Shown here piece by piece: positions 9,827 to 19,299 of a stretch of 64,000 bases of DNA. The translations under genes were made by a program, and so were the position numbers. This DNA is from JAKQHY01 sp034429475. GTDB taxonomy: Bacteria > Chloroflexota > Anaerolineae > B4-G1 > SLSP01. The stretch is taken from the NCBI GenBank assembly GCA_034429475.1, contig DAOUGD010000126.1, forward strand, positions 124,001 to 188,000, given 5' to 3'. The notes beneath the pieces are model-generated. The model did not search any database and had not been told where the DNA came from. It saw nothing but the letters and a program-made list of their open reading frames with translations. How positions within the stretch are numbered: position 1 is the first letter of the stretch; each line of letters starts with the position of its first letter.

Positions 9827-10654
9827 ATGCGAACTCGATACTTTTGTTTGATGCTTTTGGGTGTGTTGTGTCTGACGGCTTGCGGTAACGGCTCGAAGAG
9901 GTCCGAACTCACGCCGACGCCCATTTCACAGAAAGTCTTGACGATCTCCGGGTCAGGCACCGTGACCTCCATCCTGATCGGCGTCAAGGCGGCCTTTGAG
10001 TCCGACGTGCCGGGGTACACCCTCAACGTTCTGCCCGGTTCGGGCACCGGCGGCGGTGTGGCGGGCATCCTTCAGGGAACGCTGGACGCGGCAGCGATGA
10101 CGCGCGCGGCCAAGGACGAGGAGATTGCCCAGGGCGTGGTGTATGCGGAATTTGGTCAAGCGGGCGTGGCGATCTTCACACACCCGGACGTCGGCCTTAC
10201 CGGTCTGACGAAAGACCAAGCCATAGCCATTTTTTCCGGTGAAATCACTAATTGGTCTGAAGTCGGCGGCCTGGATCAGGCCATCATCCTCTGCGTGCGC
10301 GATGAAGAGGATTCGAGCACGAAGTCGCTGCGCGCGGCGATTTTCGGCGACACGGCATTCCCGGAGATAGCCCTGGTGCAGACCAGCCAGACCAACATGC
10401 AGGCGGTTGTCGCGGCGACTCCGGGCGCCGTCGGCTTCGGCGCATGGCCGGCGGCGGTGGCGGAAAAGGCCGAGGTGACGGGCCTGGCCCTGGATGGCGT
10501 TGCGCCTGGCGACCCTGCCAATCCAATGGTGACGCCGGTAGGGATCGGCGTCATGCAGCCCCGGCAGGCCGAGGTGCAGCCCTTGATTGACTGGCTGCTT
10601 TCCGAGCAAGGGCGGGCGGCGCTGGAAAAGATTGCGGTGATTACGGAACGTTAG
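9827..10654 (+). CDS. PstS-like substrate-binding lipoprotein
   Basis: ATG at 9827 is preferred over the upstream in-frame ATG at 9779, which overlaps the previous gene, because it starts directly on a lipoprotein signal peptide (MRTRYFCLMLLGVLCLTAC, lipobox LTAC) with AAGGGA ahead of it. The 275-residue protein has the marks of phosphate-type binding proteins: ISGSGTVTSILIG near the N-terminus, LPGSGTGGGVAGILQGTLDAA, IFSGEITNWSEVGG and the C-terminal VTPVGIGVM. The usual Pst permease genes are absent. It lies 102 bases ahead of a Cache/HAMP sensor, repeating the binding-protein/sensor pairing. The ligand may be phosphate or another oxyanion, but binding residues cannot be confirmed here. Confidence 0.85.
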   Translation: MRTRYFCLMLLGVLCLTACGNGSKRSELTPTPISQKVLTISGSGTVTSILIGVKAAFESDVPGYTLNVLPGSGTGGGVAGILQGTLDAAAMTRAAKDEEIAQGVVYAEFGQAGVAIFTHPDVGLTGLTKDQAIAIFSGEITNWSEVGGLDQAIILCVRDEEDSSTKSLRAAIFGDTAFPEIALVQTSQTNMQAVVAATPGAVGFGAWPAAVAEKAEVTGLALDGVAPGDPANPMVTPVGIGVMQPRQAEVQPLIDWLLSEQGRAALEKIAVITER

Positions 10655-10756
10655 CGTGTGGTGCCACGCACTTGGCGATTTGAGGTCGAAAAGGGCGGCC
10701 CAAACGGTTGCTTAAATCGTCAATGCCGGGCGTTGCCTCTAACATAGGAGTACACG

Positions 10757-12937
10757 ATGTTGCGTAAATTTTTCAGGAACCTGGCTCTGGGCGCCAAGTT
10801 GAATATTGCGAACTTACTGGTGTTCGCTCCGCTGCTGACGCTTGCGATCATCCTCACGGTCAAAGGCATAAACGATTTGATCGTGACCATGGGCCGGCAG
10901 CGTGCGGCGGAGGAAGCGGCTTTGATTCAAAGCCGGTTTTCCGAGGCTGAGCAGGCGCTGTTTATGAACGTCAAATTCCTGACAAACACACCCGGTTTGA
11001 TCGAAGCCCTGGCGGACGCAGACATCACCAGAGCCAGGATGCTGCTTGCGGTGGGCGCGGCCCCGCTTGATTTCGACGACGTAGAACTGGTCAATACCGA
11101 AGGTGTCCACCTGATTGCTACCGGTCACGCCGCCAGCCCGCCAGAGGACGAACTGATCGCGCTGGCTTTGCTGGGCATTGAGGCGCGGGGCGGCATTGTC
11201 GTAGAAACGAAAGCGGGGCAACCGGAGTTCCGGCTGGTCGCGGCGCTTCCGTTGCGTGCTGTGACCAGTGAGATTTTGGGGGTGCTGGTTGCCAGCCGCA
11301 CGGTTGACGACGCATTCATGACGGAACTTAACTTTGCGCGGACGGAGAACGTCCACTTGCACCTCATCCATGCCGCGCAGATTCTGGCCCAGGATCAGTC
11401 GAATGTGGCCACCGGGGAATTAGCTTCTCTGTTTGAAGCGACTGCCTCCGAGTATCAGCGGGCGCTGGGGGGGCAGATTGCGGTTGTGGAGCGCCCCTTG
11501 TCCTCCGCAGCCAATGTGCCGTATGTGCTGGCCTACTCTCCCATCATCGCGGGCGGCGAAATACGTGCGGTGGTCGGGGTGGTCGTTGAGTATCGCGACC
11601 TTTTTGTCTTTCAGCGCCAGTTTTTGGGAAATATGGCCGTGGCCTTAGCGTTAATCACCATCGCCGTTGTAGGCGCCATCATAGGGATTAATCGAAGGTA
11701 CATTACCGCTCCACTAGAGGGCCTCAGCTCTGTGGCGCGGCAGATGGCAGGAGGCGATTACTCGCGGCGTGTGGCAGTGAAAAGCGGAGACGAAATCGGA
11801 CACTTGGGTCTCACATTTAATGAAATGGCCGACCGGCTACAGGAGACAATGACCGGGCTGGAACAGCGGGGGTACGATCTGGAGCAACGCTCGCGTTACC
11901 TGGAGGCATCGGCTGAAGTTGCGCACGCAGCGGCTTCCGTCCTCGACGTGGATCGACTGATGCAACAGGTGGCGGAGGTGATCTGCGAGCAGTTCGAATT
12001 GTATTATGTAGCGTTGTTCATCGTGGATGAGAGTCATGAATGGCTCGTGCAGCGGGCCGGTACCGGGGAGACCGGAGCGGCGCGCCTGGCGCGTGGGTAT
12101 CGTCTGCCGGTTACTGGTAGCTCTTCGATGATTAGTTGGAGTATCGTTAATGCGCAGACGCGCATTGTGCAAGGTGCCGAATGGGATGAAGTGTGGGGCG
12201 TCTCGCCGGAATTGCCTGATACCCGCTCAGAAATGGCTTTGCCGTTGCGTTCGCGCGGGCGGGTCATTGGCGCGCTGTCGCTGCACAGCGACCGGCCCAA
12301 CGCATTTAAGCCGGAGATGCTGGTCGTGCTGCAGACGACGGCGGATCAAGTAGCCGTGGCGTTGGACAACGCGCGCTTGCTTGCTGAAAGCCAGGCAGCT
12401 CTGGAGCAATCACGTCGGGCCTACGGGGAACTTTCGCGCCAGGCATGGGCGCAATTTTTACATTCGGATCAGGGTGTGGGCTATCGTTATGCGGAGAGCG
12501 CCGTTGTTCCCGTGGCAGGGGAATGGAGACCGGAGATGGTGCAGGCGATGGAATCGGGGCAGCCGGTGGTTGAGAGCCGTGAGGTGGAAGCGGTGTTGGC
12601 CGTGCCGCTCAAAGTGCGCGACCAGGTCATCGGCGTGGTCAATCTGCGCAAGACATCGCCGGGCAAGTCCTGGACAGAGGAAGAGAACGGGTTGATTGAG
12701 ACCTTGACGGAGCAGTTGGGCCTGGCTCTGGAGAGTGCGCGGCTGTATCAGGATACGCAGCGACGCGCCGCCCGGGAGCAGATGTCCGCTCAGGTGACTT
12801 CGCGTATGCGTGAGTCGTTGGATCTGGAAACAGTGCTTAAGACCGCCGTCAGTGAGATGCGCCAAGCCCTGGGGCTGGAAGGAGTCATTGTGCAACTGGC
12901 CCGCCCGGAGATTCCTCACGAAGAGCGTTCAGAATGA
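10757..12937 (+). CDS. Cache-like-HAMP-GAF membrane sensor
   Basis: Protein of 726 residues. Helices at about 16-38 and 294-314 flank a periplasmic domain with Cache-like features (VELVNTEGVHLIATGH, LRAVTSEILGVLVASRTVDDAF, IIAGGEIRAVVGVVVEYRDLF). HAMP 315-370; GAF 390-545 of the LYYVALFIVDE / AGTGETGAARLARGY / SMISWSI subtype; shortened GAF 550-660; common tail (DTQRRAAREQMSAQV, SLDLETVLKTAVSEM). The start has AGGAG 7 bases upstream. It follows the PstS-like lipoprotein, the second binding-protein/sensor pair. There is no output domain. The GAF has GSSSMISW where relatives have GSSMIGW, a one-residue insertion in the loop before the ligand-facing strand. Confidence 0.87.
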   Translation: MLRKFFRNLALGAKLNIANLLVFAPLLTLAIILTVKGINDLIVTMGRQRAAEEAALIQSRFSEAEQALFMNVKFLTNTPGLIEALADADITRARMLLAVGAAPLDFDDVELVNTEGVHLIATGHAASPPEDELIALALLGIEARGGIVVETKAGQPEFRLVAALPLRAVTSEILGVLVASRTVDDAFMTELNFARTENVHLHLIHAAQILAQDQSNVATGELASLFEATASEYQRALGGQIAVVERPLSSAANVPYVLAYSPIIAGGEIRAVVGVVVEYRDLFVFQRQFLGNMAVALALITIAVVGAIIGINRRYITAPLEGLSSVARQMAGGDYSRRVAVKSGDEIGHLGLTFNEMADRLQETMTGLEQRGYDLEQRSRYLEASAEVAHAAASVLDVDRLMQQVAEVICEQFELYYVALFIVDESHEWLVQRAGTGETGAARLARGYRLPVTGSSSMISWSIVNAQTRIVQGAEWDEVWGVSPELPDTRSEMALPLRSRGRVIGALSLHSDRPNAFKPEMLVVLQTTADQVAVALDNARLLAESQAALEQSRRAYGELSRQAWAQFLHSDQGVGYRYAESAVVPVAGEWRPEMVQAMESGQPVVESREVEAVLAVPLKVRDQVIGVVNLRKTSPGKSWTEEENGLIETLTEQLGLALESARLYQDTQRRAAREQMSAQVTSRMRESLDLETVLKTAVSEMRQALGLEGVIVQLARPEIPHEERSE

Positions 12938-12940
12938 CGC

Positions 12941-12970
12941 GCCGTAATTCGCAATTCATAATTCGCATGA
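12941..12970. repeat. AT-rich 'aattcgcaattcataattcg' repeat copy
   Basis: The 45-base gap between two sensor genes contains taattcgcaattcataat. Fifteen bases (12951-12965) recur exactly, inverted, at 60287-60301. The segment is far more AT-rich than its flanks. It looks like a dispersed intergenic repeat and not a promoter, since no -35/-10 pair fits. Confidence 0.6.
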
Positions 12971-12982
12971 GAGGAACAGACG

Positions 12983-14674
12983 ATGTTTAAGTACATTCGA
13001 CAACTCCTCAAGCCGCCGGTGTTCGAGGAGGACGAAGAAAAGACCCGGATCGCCAGCATGGCCAACATGATTTTGCTGGCAACGATGCTGATGATCACGT
13101 TTGCCTCGGTCGTGATCCTGGTAGTCTTGCGCGTCTATCTCATTATGGGCGTCATTTATGTGAGCATGACCACGCCCTTGATCGTTGCCATGGTGTTGTT
13201 GCGGCGCGGTCATGTGCGGGAAGCGTCGTGGTTGGCAACGATAGCCCTGTGGGTGGTTCTGGTAGGGATGGGGTTTCTTATTGGGGGTGTGGCAAATTCC
13301 GGTTATGAGGCGGTTGTTCTGGTGATTATTATCGCTGCCCTGTTGTTAGGAGGTCGGGCCGCGGTGCATTTTGCCGTGTTAAGCGCCGTGGCGGTCACGA
13401 TTGTCCTGGCCGTTGAATTACTGGGCGCCCTGCCGCCCCCGCTGTCGGAGAACAGTTCGTTTAGCTATTGGATCAATCATCTCAACATTTATGGGATTGC
13501 GGCAGCGTTACTGTATTTGGCCGTGAACAGTTTGACGTCGGCGCTGCAAAAGGCCCGCGAACTGGCGGCTGAGTCGCGTCGCCAAAATGAAGAAGTGCAA
13601 ATCCTGATGCAGGAGCGCACCCAAAATTTAATGCGCAGCGTTAATTATTTGAACGCAACCACGGCGGTGGCCCGCGAATCCGCGGCGGCTTTGGGCGACC
13701 CGGAAGAATTGTTGGCGCGGGCGGCTAAGTTGATCGGTGATCAGTTTGGTTTCTATCATACGGGTATTTATTTGCTGGATCAGGCCGGCGAGTGGGCCGA
13801 ATTGCGTGCGGCTTCCGGTGAAGGGGGGCAGCAATTGCTCTCTCAGGGGCACCGGATACGCGTGGGTGTAGAGGGGATGATCGGCGACGTGGCGTACCGG
13901 GGCACGTATCGCCTGGCAGCGGATGTGAGCCAGGATGGGGTTTACCTTGCGGTCGCCGAACTCCCCTATACCCGCTCTGAACTGGTGTTGCCGTTGCGGG
14001 TGCGCAATGAGATTGTGGGGGTGTTGGACGTGCAAAGCACGGAAACCGGCGCGTTTAGTATACAAGATGTCTATACATTCCAGGCTCTGGCCGATCAGGT
14101 CGCGGTTGCTATCAATAATTCGCGGCTGCTGGCGCAGGTGCAGGAAGCGGTGGAATTTGAACGGCGCGCGTATAGCGAGACCACCCGCCAGGCGTGGCAA
14201 ACCTTGTTGCAGACCGGCCGGTCCGTAGGATTTTATAGCAACGCGCAGGCGACCATGCCCATCAGCGACCTGTGGCGTCCAGAGATGAAGATGGCTTTGC
14301 AGACCGGCAACACAGTCCAGGATACTCAAGATGTGAAGAGCCTGGCGGTCCCGGTCAAAGTGCGTGGAGAAGTGATCGGGGTCATTGACTTTGCCAAAGC
14401 GGCTGCCAGCGACGCGTGGACCGGGGAAGAAGTGGCGTTGGTGGAATCACTGACCGAGCAGTTGGGGGTGGCCCTGGACAGCGCGCGGTTGTATCAGGAT
14501 ACCCAGTCCCGCGCGGCGCAGGAACGGTTGGTGAGCGAGATCACATCGCACATGAGAGAATCACTGGATATGGAGACCGTCCTCAAAACGGCGGCGCAGG
14601 AAATGCGCCAGGTGTTGGGCGTCTCGGAACTGCATATTCGCCTGACTTCTCCAGATAAGGAGGCGGGGGCATGA
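12983..14674 (+). CDS. Six-helix membrane GAF protein (paralogue 2)
   Basis: Protein of 563 residues with the lead KPPVFEEDEEKTRIASMAN, then about six helices (30-185), a coiled coil (185-230), a GAF at 239-390 (FGFYHTGIYLLD, AASGEGGQQLLSQGHRIRVG, GMIGDV), a shortened GAF and the common tail from residue ~501 (DTQSRAAQERLVSEI, SLDMETVLKTAAQEM). The NPDLP segment usual in this subtype is replaced by VYLAVAELPYTRSEL, so the GAF ligand loop differs. ATG is preceded by GAGAGGA. The stop overlaps the next start (ATGA 14671-14674). Membrane-embedded input is inferred from the near absence of loops. Confidence 0.85.
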   Translation: MFKYIRQLLKPPVFEEDEEKTRIASMANMILLATMLMITFASVVILVVLRVYLIMGVIYVSMTTPLIVAMVLLRRGHVREASWLATIALWVVLVGMGFLIGGVANSGYEAVVLVIIIAALLLGGRAAVHFAVLSAVAVTIVLAVELLGALPPPLSENSSFSYWINHLNIYGIAAALLYLAVNSLTSALQKARELAAESRRQNEEVQILMQERTQNLMRSVNYLNATTAVARESAAALGDPEELLARAAKLIGDQFGFYHTGIYLLDQAGEWAELRAASGEGGQQLLSQGHRIRVGVEGMIGDVAYRGTYRLAADVSQDGVYLAVAELPYTRSELVLPLRVRNEIVGVLDVQSTETGAFSIQDVYTFQALADQVAVAINNSRLLAQVQEAVEFERRAYSETTRQAWQTLLQTGRSVGFYSNAQATMPISDLWRPEMKMALQTGNTVQDTQDVKSLAVPVKVRGEVIGVIDFAKAAASDAWTGEEVALVESLTEQLGVALDSARLYQDTQSRAAQERLVSEITSHMRESLDMETVLKTAAQEMRQVLGVSELHIRLTSPDKEAGA

Positions 14675-17535
14675 CCTTTACGCCGAATGAGATCTGGCAA
14701 TATGTCGCCTGGTTCCTCGGACTGCTCGAGATCGTCGTTGCCTTATATATCCTGGTGTTGAATGTCTGGCACACGGCCAATCGTCATGTGGGCGGCTGGT
14801 TGCTGTTGACGGCTGCCAGCACGATTGCCAGCGGTTTTCTGTTCACGGCGGATTCTGAAGCAGAGCTCCTTACCATTTTTGCCGTTCAGGTGATGGTCAC
14901 GCCGGCTTCTCAAGTCGGATGGCTCATCGTCACCTCCGTGCTGTTGGCGCCGGGGACGCGGCCCAGTCGCTATCGCTGGGTGTGGTGGCCGATCTACGCC
15001 ATCGCGTTCTTGCCCATGTTGCTGACGCTCCTGGACCTCCGCCTCGGCTCTAACCTGTGGTTCATCCCGACGGTGCCCGAAGGGGTCGCCGCAAGTATGC
15101 TGACGACTGCGGACTTTGAAAGAGGGGTGTTCGCGGCGCCGTTGCGGATTGTGAACATGGTGTTGCCGATGGTCGGCCTCTTTCTGGCCCTGTACGTCGT
15201 CGCGCGCAAAAGCACCCCCGTTTTCACACGGCGGCTTGCCTGGCTGTTGTTTGCCGGGTTGCTGTTTGGGGCGATCGTCCAGTTTGGATTAGGCAACCTC
15301 TTGACGAGCAATCGCGCCTCGGTGCTTGCCAGCGCCATGGCGGCCGGGGTGTTTGCCTATATCGGTTTTCGGCAAATGGTGTCCGAGCGGCGGTTGCAGC
15401 GCGGCCGGCTGCAAATCCGCCTGGCCTCCCTGACGCTGGCGATTGTCATTCCCCTGATTGTGGCGATCACCTTTTTCTTGAACAACCTGGCTGCCCGCGC
15501 CTTGTCCGATTTGACGACCGAGCAGCTCAGACTGACGGCGGCGGGATTGAAGGCCAATATTGAAACGTGGCTGGCGCTCAATGAGCAATCGGTGCAGGAA
15601 TTGGCGCTGCTCCCGGATATTGTGAGCATGGATCCGGCGCGGCAAAAACCCATCCTGCTCGCTAAGGCGCAAGCCTCGCCGCAGTTTTATCTGGTACACA
15701 CCACCGATCTGACCGGCATAAATGTGGCGCGGAACGACGCGGAAGCACCCAAAGACTACAGCGACCGCCAGTGGTTCCAGGGCGCGCGCGCCGGGCGGGT
15801 AACGACCGAGGTGCTGCTGGGGCGGACCATCGGTCGCCCGGCTATGAGCATCGCGACGCCCATCCGCGACGACATCGGCATCATTGTCGGCGTAGCTTCA
15901 GCGGTCAGCCGGTTGGACGCCATCTCGGCGCAGGTAGCGGTCAGTAAAGTGGGCAAGACGGGCGTCTCCTATGTGGTGGACAGCGCCAATTGGGTGGTGG
16001 CGCATCCAGCCCCGGACTTCTTGATGAGAGACAATGAACTGGTGGATATGAGCCAGGCTGCGCCGGTCATGCATTTGCGCACCAAAGGCGTCGGCTATGT
16101 CCAGTTCACCGACGAGCAGGGCGTGCGCTGGGACGCTCACGTGGAGATGCTGGACAATGGGTGGGGAATCGTGGTGCAGCAACAGGAATCCGAGTTGCAG
16201 AATGTCCGCCAGACTTTGGCCGGTATTTCGTTCGGCATCATTTTCGTCAGCGCCTCATTGTTAATGGGGTTGGTGCTATTGGCGATCCGCCAGGCCATCC
16301 GGCCGATCAATTCGCTGATGCAAACAGCGGCGGCGGTGGGCGCCGGCGATTTCAATCATATGACGCCGGTGGAAAGCGAGGATGAATTTGGCGCGATGGC
16401 CCGTTCGTTCAACGACACGACGGCGCAATTGCGCGAGTTAATCGGCGGGCTGGAACAGCGCGTAACCGAGCGCACGGCCGATCTTAAACGCCATTCGGAT
16501 TATCTGAGCGCTTCGGCGGAAGTGGCGCGCGTGGCGGCCTCCATCTTGGAAAGCGATCGCTTGGTCAAAGATGTGGTCGAAGTGATCCGCGAGCGGTTCG
16601 CCCTGTATTACGTGGGCCTGTTTTTGGTGGACGAATCCAACCAGTGGGCCGTGTTGAAGGCCGGCACCGGGCAGGCCGGGCGGGCGATGCTGGCGCGGGA
16701 ACACAAGCTCCCCGTCACCGGCAGCTCAATGATCGGTTGGAGCATTGTGAATGCCCAGGCACGCATCGCGTTGCAGGCGGAGGCGGACGCGGTGCGCCGC
16801 GTTACCGCCGAACTGCCGGAGACCCGCTCGGAGGCGGCGCTGCCGCTGCGCGCCCGCAGCCGGGTGGTGGGCGCGCTGACGGTACAGAGCGCGCAGCCGA
16901 ACGCCTTTGACGAAGACACCATCACTGTGTTTCAGACGATGGCTGACCAGATCGCCATTGCGTTGGAGAATGCGCGCCTGTTGGCAGAAAGTCAGGCTGC
17001 CGTAGAAGCCATCCGGCGCGCTTCTGGCGAGGCCAGCCGGCAGGGCTGGCAGCAACTCTTGCAGAGTCAGGCGATTGCCAGCGTCCACGGTTTTGAAGGC
17101 GGCGTGACGTTGGGAGAGGTCGAAGCGCTGCGCCTGTGGCCGGAAGCCGCGCAGCGCGCCGTGCAGGGCAAGCAGACGGTTCACGCGGCGCCGGGCAATG
17201 CCGCGCCTTTGGCCGTACCCGTCTACGTGCGCGGCAACGTGATTGGGGTGATAGACACCTTCAAGCCGGCCGGCGCCGCCTGGACGGTGGAGGAAATCGC
17301 GTTGGCCGAGACGCTGGCCGAGCAGTTAGGGATCGCCCTGGAAGGCGCCCGGCTGTATCAGGATACCCAGCGCCGCGCGGCGCAGGAGCGGCTGATCGGC
17401 CTCATCACCGCCAAAATGCGCGAGTCGTTGGATATGGAGCAAGTACTCAATACCACCGCAGATGAGATTTATCGGACTTTGGGACTGGATCGGCTCGTGA
17501 TCCAATTGATGGCGGAGGATACGTCCTCCCACTGA
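14671..17535 (+). CDS. 7TM plus Cache-HAMP-GAF double-input membrane sensor
   Basis: Protein of 954 residues. Seven hydrophobic helices (about 8-235), like the 7TM N-terminal regions of some histidine kinases, are followed by helix 8 (248-272), a double Cache domain of the dCache_1 kind (KDYSDRQWFQGARAGRVTTE, GRPAMSIATPIRDDIGIIVG, GKTGVSYVVDSANWVVAHP), helix 9 (520-545), HAMP (545-600), GAF (625-775; LYYVGLFLVDE, AGTGQAGRAMLAREHKLPV, SMIGWSI), shortened GAF and common tail (DTQRRAAQERLIGLI). It is the only protein here that joins two complete input modules. Membrane topology would place the Cache domain outside. No output domain. Confidence 0.86.
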   Translation: MTFTPNEIWQYVAWFLGLLEIVVALYILVLNVWHTANRHVGGWLLLTAASTIASGFLFTADSEAELLTIFAVQVMVTPASQVGWLIVTSVLLAPGTRPSRYRWVWWPIYAIAFLPMLLTLLDLRLGSNLWFIPTVPEGVAASMLTTADFERGVFAAPLRIVNMVLPMVGLFLALYVVARKSTPVFTRRLAWLLFAGLLFGAIVQFGLGNLLTSNRASVLASAMAAGVFAYIGFRQMVSERRLQRGRLQIRLASLTLAIVIPLIVAITFFLNNLAARALSDLTTEQLRLTAAGLKANIETWLALNEQSVQELALLPDIVSMDPARQKPILLAKAQASPQFYLVHTTDLTGINVARNDAEAPKDYSDRQWFQGARAGRVTTEVLLGRTIGRPAMSIATPIRDDIGIIVGVASAVSRLDAISAQVAVSKVGKTGVSYVVDSANWVVAHPAPDFLMRDNELVDMSQAAPVMHLRTKGVGYVQFTDEQGVRWDAHVEMLDNGWGIVVQQQESELQNVRQTLAGISFGIIFVSASLLMGLVLLAIRQAIRPINSLMQTAAAVGAGDFNHMTPVESEDEFGAMARSFNDTTAQLRELIGGLEQRVTERTADLKRHSDYLSASAEVARVAASILESDRLVKDVVEVIRERFALYYVGLFLVDESNQWAVLKAGTGQAGRAMLAREHKLPVTGSSMIGWSIVNAQARIALQAEADAVRRVTAELPETRSEAALPLRARSRVVGALTVQSAQPNAFDEDTITVFQTMADQIAIALENARLLAESQAAVEAIRRASGEASRQGWQQLLQSQAIASVHGFEGGVTLGEVEALRLWPEAAQRAVQGKQTVHAAPGNAAPLAVPVYVRGNVIGVIDTFKPAGAAWTVEEIALAETLAEQLGIALEGARLYQDTQRRAAQERLIGLITAKMRESLDMEQVLNTTADEIYRTLGLDRLVIQLMAEDTSSH

Positions 17536-17585
17536 CTCCCGGCCGTCATTCCGCACGCTGTGGGTGAGAAATCTCGCGGAGGAAA

Positions 17586-19286
17586 ATGACTATGTCAGAC
17601 AGAATTCAACCCATATTGCCCCCGGCCCTTGGCGAAGGGGAGGAAGACCAACTGCGGGTCGCCCGAACGTTGCGGGCGATCTTGCAGACGCTCATGGTTG
17701 TGACGTTGTCCGTCGGTCTGGTACTGTGGGGGTTGAGCTTGGTGCCGGTCTACTCTCTGGCTCTCGTCGTTGGAGTGCTGCTGACAGAGGCCGGTCTGTT
17801 ATACCTGGTGCGTCGCGGTCGCACGCGGTGGGTGGGTAGCTTGCTGGCGTTGATCATGGGGGTTGCTTTTGTCGCAAACTCTTTTTTCTTTGGCGGCGGC
17901 AGCACCTTTGGCGCGTATGTTGTCGTGATTCTCATCACCGGTCTGACGATTGGCTGGCGGGCGGGCGTGATCTTTGCCGGATTAGGCGTGGCGTCCGGAT
18001 TGATCGTGGCTTGGTTAGAGAGCCAGGGAATGCTGCCGCCCGCGATTGCACCGGTCACCCCGCTGTTTTTGTGGGCCGGCAACACGGGCACCTTTGTGTT
18101 GGCGGCTGTGTTGGTGTGGTTGACCACGCGGAACAGCGCGGCCGCGTTGGAACGTGTCCGTACTCATGAACGCGCTCTGTTGGAGAGCAATCGCGATCTC
18201 CAGGCCAGTCAGGAGGATCTGACGGCGCGCACGCAACAACTGGAACGACGCGCGCGTTATCTGGGGGCCACAGCGGCCGTCGCCCGCGATGCTACGTCGG
18301 TGTTGAATCTGACTGACCTGCTGGCGCGTGTGGTCAACCTGATCAGCGAGCAATTTGGTTTTTACCACACCGGCATCTTTTTGTTGGATGCGACGGGCGA
18401 GTGGGCCGAGTTGCAGGCCGCCTCCAGCATTGGAGGACAGCGTATGCTGGAACGCCATCACCGCCTGAATATCCGGGGACAGGGCATTGTGGCTTACGCC
18501 ATCAGCCGGAGGGAATCGCGTGTCGCATTAGATACCGGCGCCGATGCCGTGTTTTTCGACAATCCCGACCTGCCGGCGACGCGCTCAGAGGCTGCGTTGC
18601 CCCTCATAGCACGTGGACAAACTCTTGGGGCGCTGGACGTGCAGAGTACGGAACCGCAGTCCTTCACGCCGGAGGACCTTGTCGTGCTGCAAACACTCGC
18701 CGACCAGGTGGCGATGGCGCTCAGCAACGTGCAATTATTCCAACAGACGCAGGAGAGCCTGGCGGCGGAGCGGCGCACGGCGGCGCAATTGACGCGGCAG
18801 ACCTGGCAGGACATCCTACGTATGCGGCAAGGGCTAAGCGTTCAGCGGGGCGGCGTGGAGGCGGAGGCCATCCAGGACCGTCAACGTCCCGAAATTGCCC
18901 TGGCCCGACAGACCGGGCGGGCCGTTCTGGACGAAAACACCCGCACGACTCTGGCCGCGCCGGTGCAGGTGCGGGGGCAAATCATCGGCGTGATTGACGC
19001 ACACAAGCCGCAGGGCGCGTGGAAGCCGGAGGAAATCGCGCTGATCGAGACCTTGACCGAACAGCTCGGTGTGGCGCTGGAGGGGGCGCGGTTGTACCAG
19101 GACTCGCAGCGCCGCGCGGTGCAGGAACAGTTGATCGGCGAGGTCACGTCGCACATCCGCGAATCCCTTGACATTGAAACCGTGCTCAAAACGACGGCGA
19201 GCGAGATTCGTGAGGCGCTCAATTTAGACACACTGGTCATCCGCCTGGCGACGGCAGAGACGGACGAAGCATCCGGATCGGCGTAG
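17586..19286 (+). CDS. Six-helix membrane GAF protein (paralogue 3)
   Basis: Protein of 566 residues. The lead (ILPPALGEGEEDQLRVARTL) is a diverged form of the PPxFEGDEEKTR motif. Six helices (about 32-185), coiled coil, GAF 243-395 (FGFYHTGIFLLD, AASSIGGQRMLERHHRLNI, GIVAYA, DNPDLPATRSEAALPL), shortened GAF, and tail from ~502 (DSQRRAVQEQLIGEV, SLDIETVLKTTASEI). The start is taken at ATG 17586 just after GGAGG; an in-frame ATG two codons on (17592) is a possible alternative. The 50 bases ahead contain a GTCATTCCG...GAAATCTCGC element that looks like a repeat remnant. No catalytic domain. Confidence 0.85.
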   Translation: MTMSDRIQPILPPALGEGEEDQLRVARTLRAILQTLMVVTLSVGLVLWGLSLVPVYSLALVVGVLLTEAGLLYLVRRGRTRWVGSLLALIMGVAFVANSFFFGGGSTFGAYVVVILITGLTIGWRAGVIFAGLGVASGLIVAWLESQGMLPPAIAPVTPLFLWAGNTGTFVLAAVLVWLTTRNSAAALERVRTHERALLESNRDLQASQEDLTARTQQLERRARYLGATAAVARDATSVLNLTDLLARVVNLISEQFGFYHTGIFLLDATGEWAELQAASSIGGQRMLERHHRLNIRGQGIVAYAISRRESRVALDTGADAVFFDNPDLPATRSEAALPLIARGQTLGALDVQSTEPQSFTPEDLVVLQTLADQVAMALSNVQLFQQTQESLAAERRTAAQLTRQTWQDILRMRQGLSVQRGGVEAEAIQDRQRPEIALARQTGRAVLDENTRTTLAAPVQVRGQIIGVIDAHKPQGAWKPEEIALIETLTEQLGVALEGARLYQDSQRRAVQEQLIGEVTSHIRESLDIETVLKTTASEIREALNLDTLVIRLATAETDEASGSA

Positions 19287-19299
19287 AAAGGATGTGAGT

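Noticed and set aside
12941..12970. Promoter ahead of the 12983 gene
   Set aside because: The AT-rich stretch has a cataat box but no -35 at proper distance; the match to 60287-60301 fits a repeat better.
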